From: Saprospiraceae bacterium
GTDB taxonomy: Bacteria > Bacteroidota > Bacteroidia > Chitinophagales > Saprospiraceae
Direction of reading: 5' to 3'
DNA: 32,428 nt
Assembly: GCA_020628645.1 (NCBI GenBank)
Contig: JAHDES010000067.1
Span: 2,357 to 34,784, forward strand
Part shown: positions 25,227 through 32,428 of the stretch, one piece after another
How positions within the stretch are numbered: position 1 is the first letter of the stretch
Layout of the letters: every line of letters begins with the position of its first letter
The notes under the pieces: model-generated
What the model saw: the letters and a program-made list of their open reading frames with translations, nothing else
Told to the model about the DNA's origin: nothing
Databases searched by the model: none
Program-made: the position numbers and the translations under genes

Positions 25227-26657
25227 TTACTCTTTCTCAAACCCATCCACCACCTCCAATAAAATATCAATGGTATGTTTATGGGTACGAAAGGATAAAA
25301 CCGCTAAACGAATCCAAAAGATACCATTCAAAGTAGTCGAAGATACAAAGACGCGCCCATCTTTTTTGACGGCATTTAATAAAGCTTCATTATAAGCATT
25401 AGCGTCTCCATTTTGGGGAACGAATCGCCATAACATCACCGATAATTCAGGATAGGGACCCGTTTCAAAACCACGCTTTCTGATTTCTTCATAGAAATAG
25501 CGACAGAGATAAATCTTTTCCTCCAAACAAGCTCGAAATGGCTGTAAACCATGTACTTGTAAAGGTAGCCACATTCGTAATCCTCGAAAATGCTTCGTCA
25601 ATTCGGGAGATAAATCGGCTGGAGAAAGTTCTTCTTCGCGAACGACAGCATCTTGCATGTAATTAGCTTTATAGTAGTGACTTTCGAGTTGTGCTTTGAC
25701 ATCTTTAATCAACACGGCTCCCGTTCCATAAGATAAAAACAAGCCCTTATGTGGATCAATAGCAATAGAATCAGAACGCTCGATGCCTTCAAATTTCTCC
25801 TTACATTCGTCTACTAAAATGAAAAATCCACCATAAGCCGCATCAATATGAAACCACATATTGTTTTTCTCTGCTATAGTAGCAATTGAATTAATAGGAT
25901 CAACTGCACCCACATCTGTTGTACCAATCGACCCCACTACAAGGAAAGGAATCAAGCCATTTGCTTGGTCTTTTTCAACTTGAGTTTGCAAAGCTGTTGC
26001 ATCCATTCGATAAAGTTCATCCATAGGAATGTACTCAATTTTGGCTTCATTCAAACCCGCAATTCGAATGGCTTTTTGAACGCAATGATGCACTTGCTCC
26101 GTTAAATAAATGACTGCCTGATCTACTTTTTTAGAGGTAATTCCTTTTTTATCACGAGCAGTGGTGATCGCAATCAAATTGGCAATAGAACCGCCTGAAG
26201 TCAAATTTCCAAGTGCGGTTTCGGGATAGCCCATCAAGGAACACATCCAACGAATGAGCAAATTTTCCATACGCACTGCCCCAGGACTTCCATAAAAAAT
26301 GCCAGCGTAACGATTGAAAATATCTGCCATGTAATCGCCCATGGCTGTAGTCACCACTCCCCCACCGGGGATATAACCGAGGTGTCCACCTGATGCAGGA
26401 TTGAGTCCAGGTGTATGAACTGCCAATTCTAACAAGTCCAAAATTTCATCTAAAGAACGGCCTTCTTCTTGGATGGGATAATCTTTGATTTCTGCGCCAT
26501 CTGTTGAAGAAATGACATAAGCAGGTCGATTGTCTATTTCATCGACAAAGGAATTGGAATAATCAATAATTTTTTGATTGAGTACTTGCCGTTCACTTGT
26601 AGAAGGAGCTAATTTGCGGGATTCTTGTTCTAATTGCGCTAATTTTTCGAGTAGCAT
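25227..26657 (-). CDS. PLP-dependent group II amino-acid decarboxylase
   Basis: This is a 476-residue cytoplasmic enzyme of the pyridoxal-phosphate decarboxylase family, which also includes aromatic amino-acid and glutamate decarboxylases. The phosphate-binding stretch is NLTSGGSIANL, the cofactor-stacking and Asp region is MWFHIDAAYGGF, and the Schiff-base Lys304 lies in DPHKGLFLSYGTG. The N-terminal HTPGLNPASGGHLGYIPGGG motif is typical of the aromatic amino-acid decarboxylase-like branch. Substrate (tyrosine, tryptophan, DOPA, histidine or another) cannot be decided. It converges on the restriction nuclease with a 46-bp gap. Copy 2 of the dispersed repeat ends up 20 bp in front of its start, in the promoter region. 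Confidence 0.9.
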   Translation of the reverse strand: MLLEKLAQLEQESRKLAPSTSERQVLNQKIIDYSNSFVDEIDNRPAYVISSTDGAEIKDYPIQEEGRSLDEILDLLELAVHTPGLNPASGGHLGYIPGGGVVTTAMGDYMADIFNRYAGIFYGSPGAVRMENLLIRWMCSLMGYPETALGNLTSGGSIANLIAITTARDKKGITSKKVDQAVIYLTEQVHHCVQKAIRIAGLNEAKIEYIPMDELYRMDATALQTQVEKDQANGLIPFLVVGSIGTTDVGAVDPINSIATIAEKNNMWFHIDAAYGGFFILVDECKEKFEGIERSDSIAIDPHKGLFLSYGTGAVLIKDVKAQLESHYYKANYMQDAVVREEELSPADLSPELTKHFRGLRMWLPLQVHGLQPFRACLEEKIYLCRYFYEEIRKRGFETGPYPELSVMLWRFVPQNGDANAYNEALLNAVKKDGRVFVSSTTLNGIFWIRLAVLSFRTHKHTIDILLEVVDGFEKE

Positions 26658-26676
26658 GGACAGTTGATTTTATACC

Positions 26677-26776
26677 GACTTGATGAATTCATATCGTATA
26701 CATTTAGAATGAACCAAGTACGGCATCATACGTTTACGGTATGCTTTCGTAGAAAGCATTTATTCAATATCGTATT
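26677..26776 (+). repeat. Dispersed ~100-bp repeat, copy 2
   Basis: This copy is in opposite orientation to 11876-11977. The core 26702-26776 is the best conserved part, with 69 of 75 positions identical. The central hairpin is atgctttc (26741-26748), gta, gaaagcat (26752-26759). The distal hairpin is degenerate here: the acttg/caagt arms remain but the inner pairs are partly lost. The element fills most of the gap between the acetyltransferase stop and the decarboxylase start. Confidence 0.85.
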
Positions 26777-26797
26777 AGACTGCCAAATGTAGGAATT

Positions 26798-27349
26798 TTA
26801 AACTACATTTCTACTTTCCCATTCTTCTTTTAAAATACCATAACTCACCGAATCGTAATATTTTCCATCTACAATACGCGCTTTTCGATAGCGAGCTTCT
26901 TCTTGAAAGCCTAATTTTTGGGCTAAACGAATCATGCCTTCATTTCCAGACCAAGTAGTCAAACCGAGACGAACTAAAAAGGGATATTCTTGAAATAACT
27001 CATTGATCCATTCTTGTAAAGCATGAAAGCCAATCCCTTTTCCCCAGTAATGTTCATCAAAAATGACAATTCCAATTTCCATCCAATGTGTTTCTTCCGA
27101 TCGCCAATACCAACTCACTTCTCCAATGATATGATTTGCTGAATTGACGATCAATTTTCGTTGCGGCAAAGGATTTTGGATTCCATTTTTAATTTTTTTT
27201 TCTAGCTGTTGAATTAATTCTTGGACTTCAGTAGGTGATTCTTTTTTAAAATAAGGACCATTCAATTGATGATATGGATGGTGTGGTAACTTCCAATCTT
27301 GGTAAATTGGTAAATCAGAAACTTGAATACTACGTAATTTTATTTCCAT
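26798..27349 (-). CDS. GNAT family N-acetyltransferase (RimJ/RimL-like)
   Basis: The ATG at 27349 (183 residues) is preferred, as it starts 5 bp after the methyltransferase stop. A longer reading from 27385 would overlap that gene by 31 bp and adds residues without family support. The protein follows the RimJ/RimL plan: an N-terminal IKLRSIQVSDLPIYQDW strand-helix, VSWYWRSEETHWMEIGIVIF, the acetyl-CoA loop EHYWGKGIGFHALQEWI, then RLGLTTWSGNEGMIRLAQKLGF and the closing GFQEEARYRKAR. Such enzymes acetylate amines on proteins, antibiotics or small molecules. The substrate is unknown. It is the last gene of a three-gene run. Confidence 0.85.
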   Translation of the reverse strand: MEIKLRSIQVSDLPIYQDWKLPHHPYHQLNGPYFKKESPTEVQELIQQLEKKIKNGIQNPLPQRKLIVNSANHIIGEVSWYWRSEETHWMEIGIVIFDEHYWGKGIGFHALQEWINELFQEYPFLVRLGLTTWSGNEGMIRLAQKLGFQEEARYRKARIVDGKYYDSVSYGILKEEWESRNVV

Positions 27350-27354
27350 AAATT

Positions 27355-28107
27355 TTATACTTTTTGTGTAATCCAAAAGCGACATTCACCAGATTTGACT
27401 TTGACGGCTTCACTTTCCATAAATCGATCCGAACGATAAAAGGTTTCTAGCATTTCAAAACCATTTTCTTGCAATTGAAGAGTCACTTCTTCTTGAGATG
27501 GAATATGAATAAAAATATCACTCCGTTCATTCTTGGAAGGTACAATTAGGTCTCCAAACTCATAGAGTTGAGGATTTTGCTCGCTCTTTTCCCAACGGAT
27601 TTGTTCTTCTTTCCAAAAGGTGAAGAATTGTTCTTCTGCTGCTCGGTCATGGGTGGTAAAGATGAACGTCCCATTATTTTTTAATACGCGATAAATCTCT
27701 TTTAAGGCTTTTGATCTGTTGGAATATTGGGGGATAGACATTAAACCATTAAAGGAGAAAATCACTGCATCGAAAGAATGATTCAAAAAAGGTAGCTGTG
27801 TTGCATCACCTTCTTTAAAAGAGATATTCGTTTCAAAAAAAGCATTTAATTCATTTGCCTTTTGGATCATTTCAGGGGTTAAATCTACACCAATAATGGA
27901 GGTATACCCCATTTTAAAAAGCGGGAAAGTTGTTCTACCCGTTCCACAACCTAAATCAAGAATATGATCTGATTGGTTTAAATATTGTTCAAAAACAGCA
28001 CGCTCTGATTCCCACAAGCCCACTTCTTTCGTGAAAGCTGCATAGCTATCAATTCCTGTTTGATATTGTGCCTTAATAAAATCCGTTGATACCTTATCAT
28101 TTACCAT
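27355..28107 (-). CDS. Class I SAM-dependent methyltransferase
   Basis: This is a 250-residue soluble methyltransferase. Motif I is HILDLGCGTGRTTFP, followed by GVDLTPEMIQKA (acidic residue binding the SAM ribose), FKEGDATQLPF and FDAVIFSFNGLMSIP, then ALKEIYRVLKNNGTFIFTTH. This is the Methyltransf_11/25 pattern used for many small molecules. No substrate-specific feature is evident. Its start overlaps the preceding gene by 7 bp and the next gene begins 5 bp after it, which supports an operon. Confidence 0.88.
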   Translation of the reverse strand: MVNDKVSTDFIKAQYQTGIDSYAAFTKEVGLWESERAVFEQYLNQSDHILDLGCGTGRTTFPLFKMGYTSIIGVDLTPEMIQKANELNAFFETNISFKEGDATQLPFLNHSFDAVIFSFNGLMSIPQYSNRSKALKEIYRVLKNNGTFIFTTHDRAAEEQFFTFWKEEQIRWEKSEQNPQLYEFGDLIVPSKNERSDIFIHIPSQEEVTLQLQENGFEMLETFYRSDRFMESEAVKVKSGECRFWITQKV

Positions 28108-28583
28108 TCTTTTATGGTTTTACCAAAGCTTAAATAAACGCCTGTTAATAAAGCAGGTTGAGGATTAAGATCACCGCCGTAGGAACTGCCAATCTCTACA
28201 AATCCTTGTACATAATTATCCAAAAGTGGGGTCGTAATTCCTAATCCATACACCCCAAAATCAGTATTCAAAGTATGTTCTAAGACCAAATATGAGCCAA
28301 TATGCTCATTAAAAGCATAGGTCAAAAACACTCCTGCGCTATTGCCTCCAAAACTATAAAAAGGAGAAATTCCTAGATCTTTAATAAAATAACTGGGACC
28401 CAAATATAAAGCTACATCTACCTGAAAAGGTGGTTCGCCTTCAAAAGTAGTGATAGCTCTAGGTGCTACCGTAAAACCTGCCCAAAGGGCGTTGTCTTGT
28501 GCCTGAGATTGTTGTGTTAATCCAAAAACACTTAAAAAAAGCAGACAAAAGAACGTTACTATATTGTTTTTTAAAATTTTCAT
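28101..28583 (-). CDS. Small outer-membrane-barrel-like protein
   Basis: This is a 160-residue protein with a clear signal peptide (about 1-29, ending QSQAQ). The mature part alternates polar and hydrophobic residues with many Gly and aromatic residues (DVALYLGPSYFIKDLGI, GVFLTYAFNEHIGSYLVLE, GVYLSFGKTI), as in small outer-membrane beta-barrels. It does not end in the usual aromatic residue preceded by alternating hydrophobics beyond IKEW. It is the first gene of the run with the methyltransferase and acetyltransferase, although the functional link is unclear. The class is inferred from sequence pattern only. Confidence 0.6.
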   Translation of the reverse strand: MKILKNNIVTFFCLLFLSVFGLTQQSQAQDNALWAGFTVAPRAITTFEGEPPFQVDVALYLGPSYFIKDLGISPFYSFGGNSAGVFLTYAFNEHIGSYLVLEHTLNTDFGVYGLGITTPLLDNYVQGFVEIGSSYGGDLNPQPALLTGVYLSFGKTIKEW

Positions 28584-28783
28584 AAGGAAAATTAAAATAT
28601 GTTTTTTATGAATAGGTAATTAATTGATTTTTTATCTAATTTAGCGACTTCTCCAAACTACCCATCTCATTTTTCGACTTACACTAGTATTTTATAGAAC
28701 AACTATATTGGCGATTCGTCGTCTCCTTATTGCCGTCAATCAAATTAAGATTAATTTATAACATTTTTCAAATTTGATTTACA

Positions 28784-29653
28784 ATGAACTTATCACATGT
28801 ATGGACATTACTAGTACTGACCCTTCTTTTTTGGGGTTGTACAAAAGAGGAAGTAGCACTTCCTTCTGAAAAAATTAGTGCTGCTGAATTTCCTGAATCA
28901 AAACTTTTTTTTGCTGAATTTCCTGATGGAGAATTTCTTATTGATGAATTTCCTGAATTTCCAGGAGGAGATTTCTTGCCAGAAGATTTTTTATCAGAAG
29001 CAATAACATTGGATGAAGAACCAACTAAAAATTGGGGTAATCTTTCCGATCGATACAATTGGGGATACCACAATAATTATTATTGGGGCGTTTGGAAAGA
29101 TCGAGGCGCAGCAGCGATGGAATTTCCTAATTCTTGGCACAGAGGTACTTTTAAATTGAGTTATTGGAATATGCCTTGGTGGAATATTAGGGATGTTGTG
29201 GGTGGTTTAGGTTGGAGAAAAGGCAACGGTAGAACTATTGGTTATAATTTCAATGCTTGGGGTCGCTGGGATTTCATTGGTATCTATGGTTGGGCTTGTA
29301 CGCCTAGAGTAGAATATTATGTGGTAGAAAATGAAAATGGAGCTGGTATCAATGGTGATAGAGTGGGATCTTATTATGTAGATGGCACTTTGTATGATTT
29401 CTATGCTAAATGGCGATATGATTACAATTCTTGTAGTCATAAAAAAGAATGGTTTCTTCAGTTTATTTCTAAGAGAAGATATGAGGCTTCTGCAAATAGA
29501 GATCACTATGTAAATATGCAAAAACATATTAATTATTGGAATTACTGGAGTAGACAAGTTTTTGGATATAACATGGGGAGTTATGGCTACCAAAAATTTG
29601 CCATTGAAGCCTATGGTGGCAGACAAGGTGGGATGCAGGCGCGAGTTTGGTAA
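28784..29653 (+). CDS. GH11 xylanase-like lipoprotein
   Basis: This is a 289-residue lipoprotein with lipobox Cys19 (LFWGC). Residues about 29-65 are an acidic EFP-rich spacer. The remainder aligns by eye along the GH11 beta-jelly-roll: VVGGLGWRKGNGRTIGYNF, FIGIYGWACTPRVEYYVVE with the equivalent of the nucleophile at Glu177, GTLYDFYAKWRYDYNS, FISKRRYE, and FAIEAYGG with the acid/base equivalent at Glu275, ending in ARVW. The two glutamates are 98 residues apart, against 94 in Bacillus circulans XynA. The thumb loop PSI is replaced by NSCSH and the usual EGY is EAY, so activity on xylan is uncertain. It stands alone on the plus strand with its own terminator. Confidence 0.75.
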   Translation: MNLSHVWTLLVLTLLFWGCTKEEVALPSEKISAAEFPESKLFFAEFPDGEFLIDEFPEFPGGDFLPEDFLSEAITLDEEPTKNWGNLSDRYNWGYHNNYYWGVWKDRGAAAMEFPNSWHRGTFKLSYWNMPWWNIRDVVGGLGWRKGNGRTIGYNFNAWGRWDFIGIYGWACTPRVEYYVVENENGAGINGDRVGSYYVDGTLYDFYAKWRYDYNSCSHKKEWFLQFISKRRYEASANRDHYVNMQKHINYWNYWSRQVFGYNMGSYGYQKFAIEAYGGRQGGMQARVW

Positions 29654-29669
29654 TCTGATTTTTTTCATT

Positions 29670-29714
29670 TACGTATGCTTCATCTAAGGATTTAGCATAC
29701 GTAGGCGATTTTTT
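29670..29714 (+). terminator. Rho-independent terminator of the GH11-like gene
   Basis: The perfect 10-bp arms tacgtatgct (29670-29679) and agcatacgta (29694-29703) enclose a 14-base loop, and a six-T run follows at 29709-29714. It lies 17 bp after the stop, between convergent genes. In the other direction no T-run follows. Confidence 0.75.
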
Positions 29715-29715
29715 A

Positions 29716-31515
29716 TCAATCTCGCTTTACCAGTACGATCCAATCTTTCCCATTATTCACAGGTGGTTCTCCTAGCGAAATGGTATTTTCTGATTTTAAT
29801 GAACTTGAAATATTTTGAAAATTGCCGCCTTTTTGTGGATCATACCACATTGTAGAACAGCGATGCCCTTTGAAATTTGTTGTTTCTAAAACTGCATTTG
29901 GATTGCCATCTTTCAGATACACAACATAAAGTTCTCCTTGTTTAGAAAAACAATAGCCCTCTCCATTTTTTAATAGATGGGGAGTTGGTTCCATTTCCCA
30001 AAAGGGAAGATTCTTTTGAAAAAAATCAAGTGCATACTTTGTTTGTGTCCACATTTGATCTCGACTTCGCCAATCTTCACAGGTCAAATCTGCATGTGGA
30101 TATTTATAGCCAAAATACCATTCCATACCCGCTGCCCCACTCATCAACGCCCCCCACAACGCACCTTGCCGAACTGTATCGTGTTGAATGTCATTTTCAT
30201 CTGGAAGAACCCCTTGCCAATAAGGCCCTATTTCATCCATATTCATCAACAAAGAATGTCCAGATTGTATACTCAATTTGCGCCACTGTAGCATTTCTTT
30301 GGCAACATCATCTGGATGATGAATTTGCATGGATAAAGCATCTAAATTCGTATCCCCCAAGATTGGCAATAGAATACTATCCTTATAAACTGGATTAGAA
30401 TGTGTATGCAAAGCCACCATATTTTGATAAGGATCGTTGGTTTTGAAATAAGCAAACATGGCTTTTCGTTGGGTATCTGTTTGACCATTTGGTGTAAAAT
30501 CTGCAGGGCCATTTTCTTCTCCCATATTCCAAGTAAGTGCCAGATGATGACCAAATCGAGCAATTAATTCTCGATAATACAATTGACGTTTTTTTTCGGT
30601 ATCACCATTATCTAAGAGTAATTCATTCTCCGTTTCTTGGGTGACAAAGTGGAGTAATATTCCTTTTTTTTGCGCATGTTGGAATACGATTTCCCATTGA
30701 TCGAGCTTACTACAATCGAAACGGGTATGCTCCTCGTGGGAGGTATACATCCATACGTCTTTGCCATCGCCTTCTATGTTCATCGTTAAGAAATAGATGG
30801 CATTCATTCCTTTGGATGATAAATAATTTAATGCTCCAATCAATCCCTTTCCTTTACCATTTTGCCAAGTGGGGTCTCCAGTTTGATAATCTTGAATGTG
30901 TGCTGAATAGCTTTTAATAAATTGACGCGTCGAATCATAAGCATAAGTGCCATCAAAATCTTGATAGGCTAATAAATTTTCGGGGCTATCAGCTCCTCCT
31001 TTGAGGTAATATTTTTTGGATTCTGCAAATTGTTGATAGAATTTCCCATTTGGTTTTAATAATCGACCTTGAGATCGAAAATCTCGTTGAGAAAATGTCC
31101 CTTTTACAACTTTAAATTGTCCTGTTTTTCCATCTTCTCCAATAGACTTGCTTTCTTGTAAATCAGATGAATAAATGATGTCTTTTCCCTTTTTAAAAGA
31201 GATTGTATAAGTCCAAACACCTTCAAAATTGGGCGTAAATTTTACGCGCCAAACATTTCCTTTGGTGGCACTTGTTTCAGCGGCATTTCCATCTGCTGCA
31301 AAATACCCTGGAATAAGCATGCTTGTAGAATCGTGTTTAAATTCTATCATTAAACGATAATTTAAGAAGGGATTTTCTTCATCCATTTCATCTACTTCTG
31401 GGCCTAAAACATCTAGTGTGAAGGTATCCCATTTGTAAATTATAGGTAAAGGAGCATCGAATTGGCAAGTAGAAAAAAGAAAAGCAATACTTATCCAAAG
31501 GAAGATTTGTTTCAT
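29716..31515 (-). CDS. DUF5060/DUF4038-type glycoside hydrolase lipoprotein
   Basis: This is a 599-residue lipoprotein from the ATG at 31515, chosen because it begins a lipoprotein signal with Cys17 (FLFSTC). A start at 31575 would overlap the upstream gene and hide the signal. Residues about 25-125 resemble DUF5060, an immunoglobulin-like domain (RVKFTPNFEGVWTYTISF). A TIM-barrel region (about 150-490) has AIYFLTMNIEGDG, ALTWNMGEENGP with a likely catalytic Glu, and LLMNMDEIGPYW with a second candidate Glu, in the style of DUF4038/apiosidase-like enzymes. The last about 90 residues resemble the putative collagen-binding beta domain. The glycan substrate is unknown. It lies 40 bp after the hydrolase gene. 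Confidence 0.82.
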   Translation of the reverse strand: MKQIFLWISIAFLFSTCQFDAPLPIIYKWDTFTLDVLGPEVDEMDEENPFLNYRLMIEFKHDSTSMLIPGYFAADGNAAETSATKGNVWRVKFTPNFEGVWTYTISFKKGKDIIYSSDLQESKSIGEDGKTGQFKVVKGTFSQRDFRSQGRLLKPNGKFYQQFAESKKYYLKGGADSPENLLAYQDFDGTYAYDSTRQFIKSYSAHIQDYQTGDPTWQNGKGKGLIGALNYLSSKGMNAIYFLTMNIEGDGKDVWMYTSHEEHTRFDCSKLDQWEIVFQHAQKKGILLHFVTQETENELLLDNGDTEKKRQLYYRELIARFGHHLALTWNMGEENGPADFTPNGQTDTQRKAMFAYFKTNDPYQNMVALHTHSNPVYKDSILLPILGDTNLDALSMQIHHPDDVAKEMLQWRKLSIQSGHSLLMNMDEIGPYWQGVLPDENDIQHDTVRQGALWGALMSGAAGMEWYFGYKYPHADLTCEDWRSRDQMWTQTKYALDFFQKNLPFWEMEPTPHLLKNGEGYCFSKQGELYVVYLKDGNPNAVLETTNFKGHRCSTMWYDPQKGGNFQNISSSLKSENTISLGEPPVNNGKDWIVLVKRD

Positions 31516-31555
31516 TATTTTGTATTTGGGTTCTTTGGCTTTTCTTATAAAAAAG

Positions 31556-32278
31556 TCAAAGATGGAGTATTTCATTAAGTAGGGTACTGATTTCTGATCC
31601 TCTAGTGAGTGTCATCATGTGAGAACCTCTTCTTACAAGGTAATCATATTTTACATTTCGGTGGGGAATGGTATGGTCTTTTTTGCCGTGAATATGAATA
31701 ATTCCTTCAGGATTTTCAATTCGTTTCCAATTCACAATCATTTGGATGGTTCTTTTTAAGGAGAGTGGATCTTTATCATTCATCATTCCTTTAAAGATGA
31801 CTTTTTCTTTTCGTCGATCAGGTTCTACAAGGGGTTGGAGGAGTTTGGCACCTCGTTTAATCCAAGAAGGCGGAAAGATTTTGTATAAAGGAAATCTTCG
31901 TTGAAAAGTATAACGTCGAGGTAATTCGTGTCGATTTTTAGCACTTGAAATGATGATTACTTTTTCAGCAGGTAGAAGTTCAGATAATTCTGTGGCGATC
32001 ATTCCGCCAAGCGATACGCCTACTAGGGCAAATTGCTGGGTGGTATCAATTTGTTCACTTAATTGAAGCGCGTATTCTTTTAAAGAGGTGTTTTCTTTTG
32101 GTGTAAAATAATTGATGTATTTGAGTTCAAAATTGTCCTCTAAATCAATATTAGCAAACAAGCGTTGATCTGCCCCTTGCCCAGGGATACAATAAACGTT
32201 TAGCTTTTTTAAACAATCCATTCCAAATAGTAATGTTGAAAAACACAAAAACAGGAGTACAAATGGTAAGGTTTTCAT
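31556..32278 (-). CDS. Alpha/beta hydrolase
   Basis: This is a 240-residue hydrolase with a hydrophobic N-terminus (residues 3-19) that could be a signal peptide or membrane anchor. The likely catalytic triad is Ser89 in GVSLGG, the Asp of HIHGKKDHTIP and the His of RRGSHMMTL. The early YCIPGQGADQRLF motif corresponds to the oxyanion region. The sequence is shorter than most esterases of this fold and has a basic cap segment (RRYTFQRRFPLYK). No specific family could be named. It lies upstream of, and probably in an operon with, the DUF5060-type hydrolase. Confidence 0.8.
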   Translation of the reverse strand: MKTLPFVLLFLCFSTLLFGMDCLKKLNVYCIPGQGADQRLFANIDLEDNFELKYINYFTPKENTSLKEYALQLSEQIDTTQQFALVGVSLGGMIATELSELLPAEKVIIISSAKNRHELPRRYTFQRRFPLYKIFPPSWIKRGAKLLQPLVEPDRRKEKVIFKGMMNDKDPLSLKRTIQMIVNWKRIENPEGIIHIHGKKDHTIPHRNVKYDYLVRRGSHMMTLTRGSEISTLLNEILHL

Positions 32279-32428
32279 ACACTTTGTATTTTTAAATTAT
32301 AGTAAAAGAGTATTCTAATGAACAGCAACTATTTATAATGTATTTTTATTTAATTGTTGGTGTTTTATCTTCAAAATGTTTGATTTCAGGCTGTTATCGC
32401 CTCTAGCCGGCTGGGCTTTTACTTTTTT
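32279..32428. other. Intergenic end of window
   Basis: No gene is seen. The sequence is AT-rich up to about 32385 and then abruptly GC-rich with the palindrome agccggct (within 32390-32428), followed by gggcttttacttttt at the edge. This is either the start of an intergenic repeat or a terminator for a gene outside the window. Confidence 0.35.

Noticed and set aside
29207-29668. Open frame opposite the GH11-like gene
   Set aside because: It mirrors a gene with clear family motifs on the other strand, and its translation is a low-complexity Ile/Ser/Thr-rich sequence with no recognisable domain.
29977-30398. Two overlapping plus-strand open frames
   Set aside because: Both are antisense to the DUF5060-type hydrolase, whose reading frame has a signal peptide and domain motifs.

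Overview
The window comes from an AT-rich member of the Bacteroidota. Three secreted proteins end in a type IX secretion (T9SS) sorting domain. There are many lipoproteins, several TAnnTTTG-type promoter boxes, and Shine-Dalgarno sequences are weak. The gene content (a 998-residue propeller histidine kinase, a MopE-type repeat protein, a DUF6435 protein) would suit the Saprospiria, but that rank is inference only. I saw no rRNA, tRNA, CRISPR array, transposase or phage gene.

Layout. 1-1060: the 3' end of a MopE-repeat T9SS protein, then a small lipocalin-like lipoprotein. 1322-7608: nusB converges on an orphan DppB-type ABC permease, followed by a very acidic discoidin/Fn3 T9SS protein and mutS, all on the minus strand. 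7870-10848: a TerB-like protein, a diheme cytochrome c peroxidase lipoprotein and an unrecognised lipoprotein. 11052-11846: a DUF6435 protein and a uridine kinase. 12383-17565: a minus-strand operon with one LytTR response regulator and two LytS-type histidine kinases. 18070-23173: a concentrative nucleoside transporter, an LmbE/PIG-L deacetylase and a T9SS esterase. 23254-25180: a compact type II restriction-modification pair (m5C methyltransferase plus an EcoRII-like nuclease). 25227-28583: a PLP decarboxylase, then an acetyltransferase, a methyltransferase and a barrel-like protein. 28784-32278: a lipoprotein that aligns with GH11 xylanases, a DUF5060/DUF4038-type glycoside hydrolase lipoprotein and an alpha/beta hydrolase.

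How genes may work together. A uridine kinase and a nucleoside transporter flank the two-component operon, and the transporter is divergent from the regulator, so nucleoside uptake and salvage could be the regulated function. The transporter leader (17945-18031) can fold into a long closed stem with a GC-rich inner hairpin. At the right end, two surface glycosidase-like lipoproteins on opposite strands suggest polysaccharide attack without a SusC/SusD pair. The restriction-modification genes look like an inserted cassette.

The most unusual non-coding items are: a repeat of about 100 bp present twice in opposite orientation (11876-11977 and 26677-26776), whose central hairpin reads the same way in both copies; two adjacent hairpins at 3399-3452 with different stems but the same loop; and the structured transporter leader.
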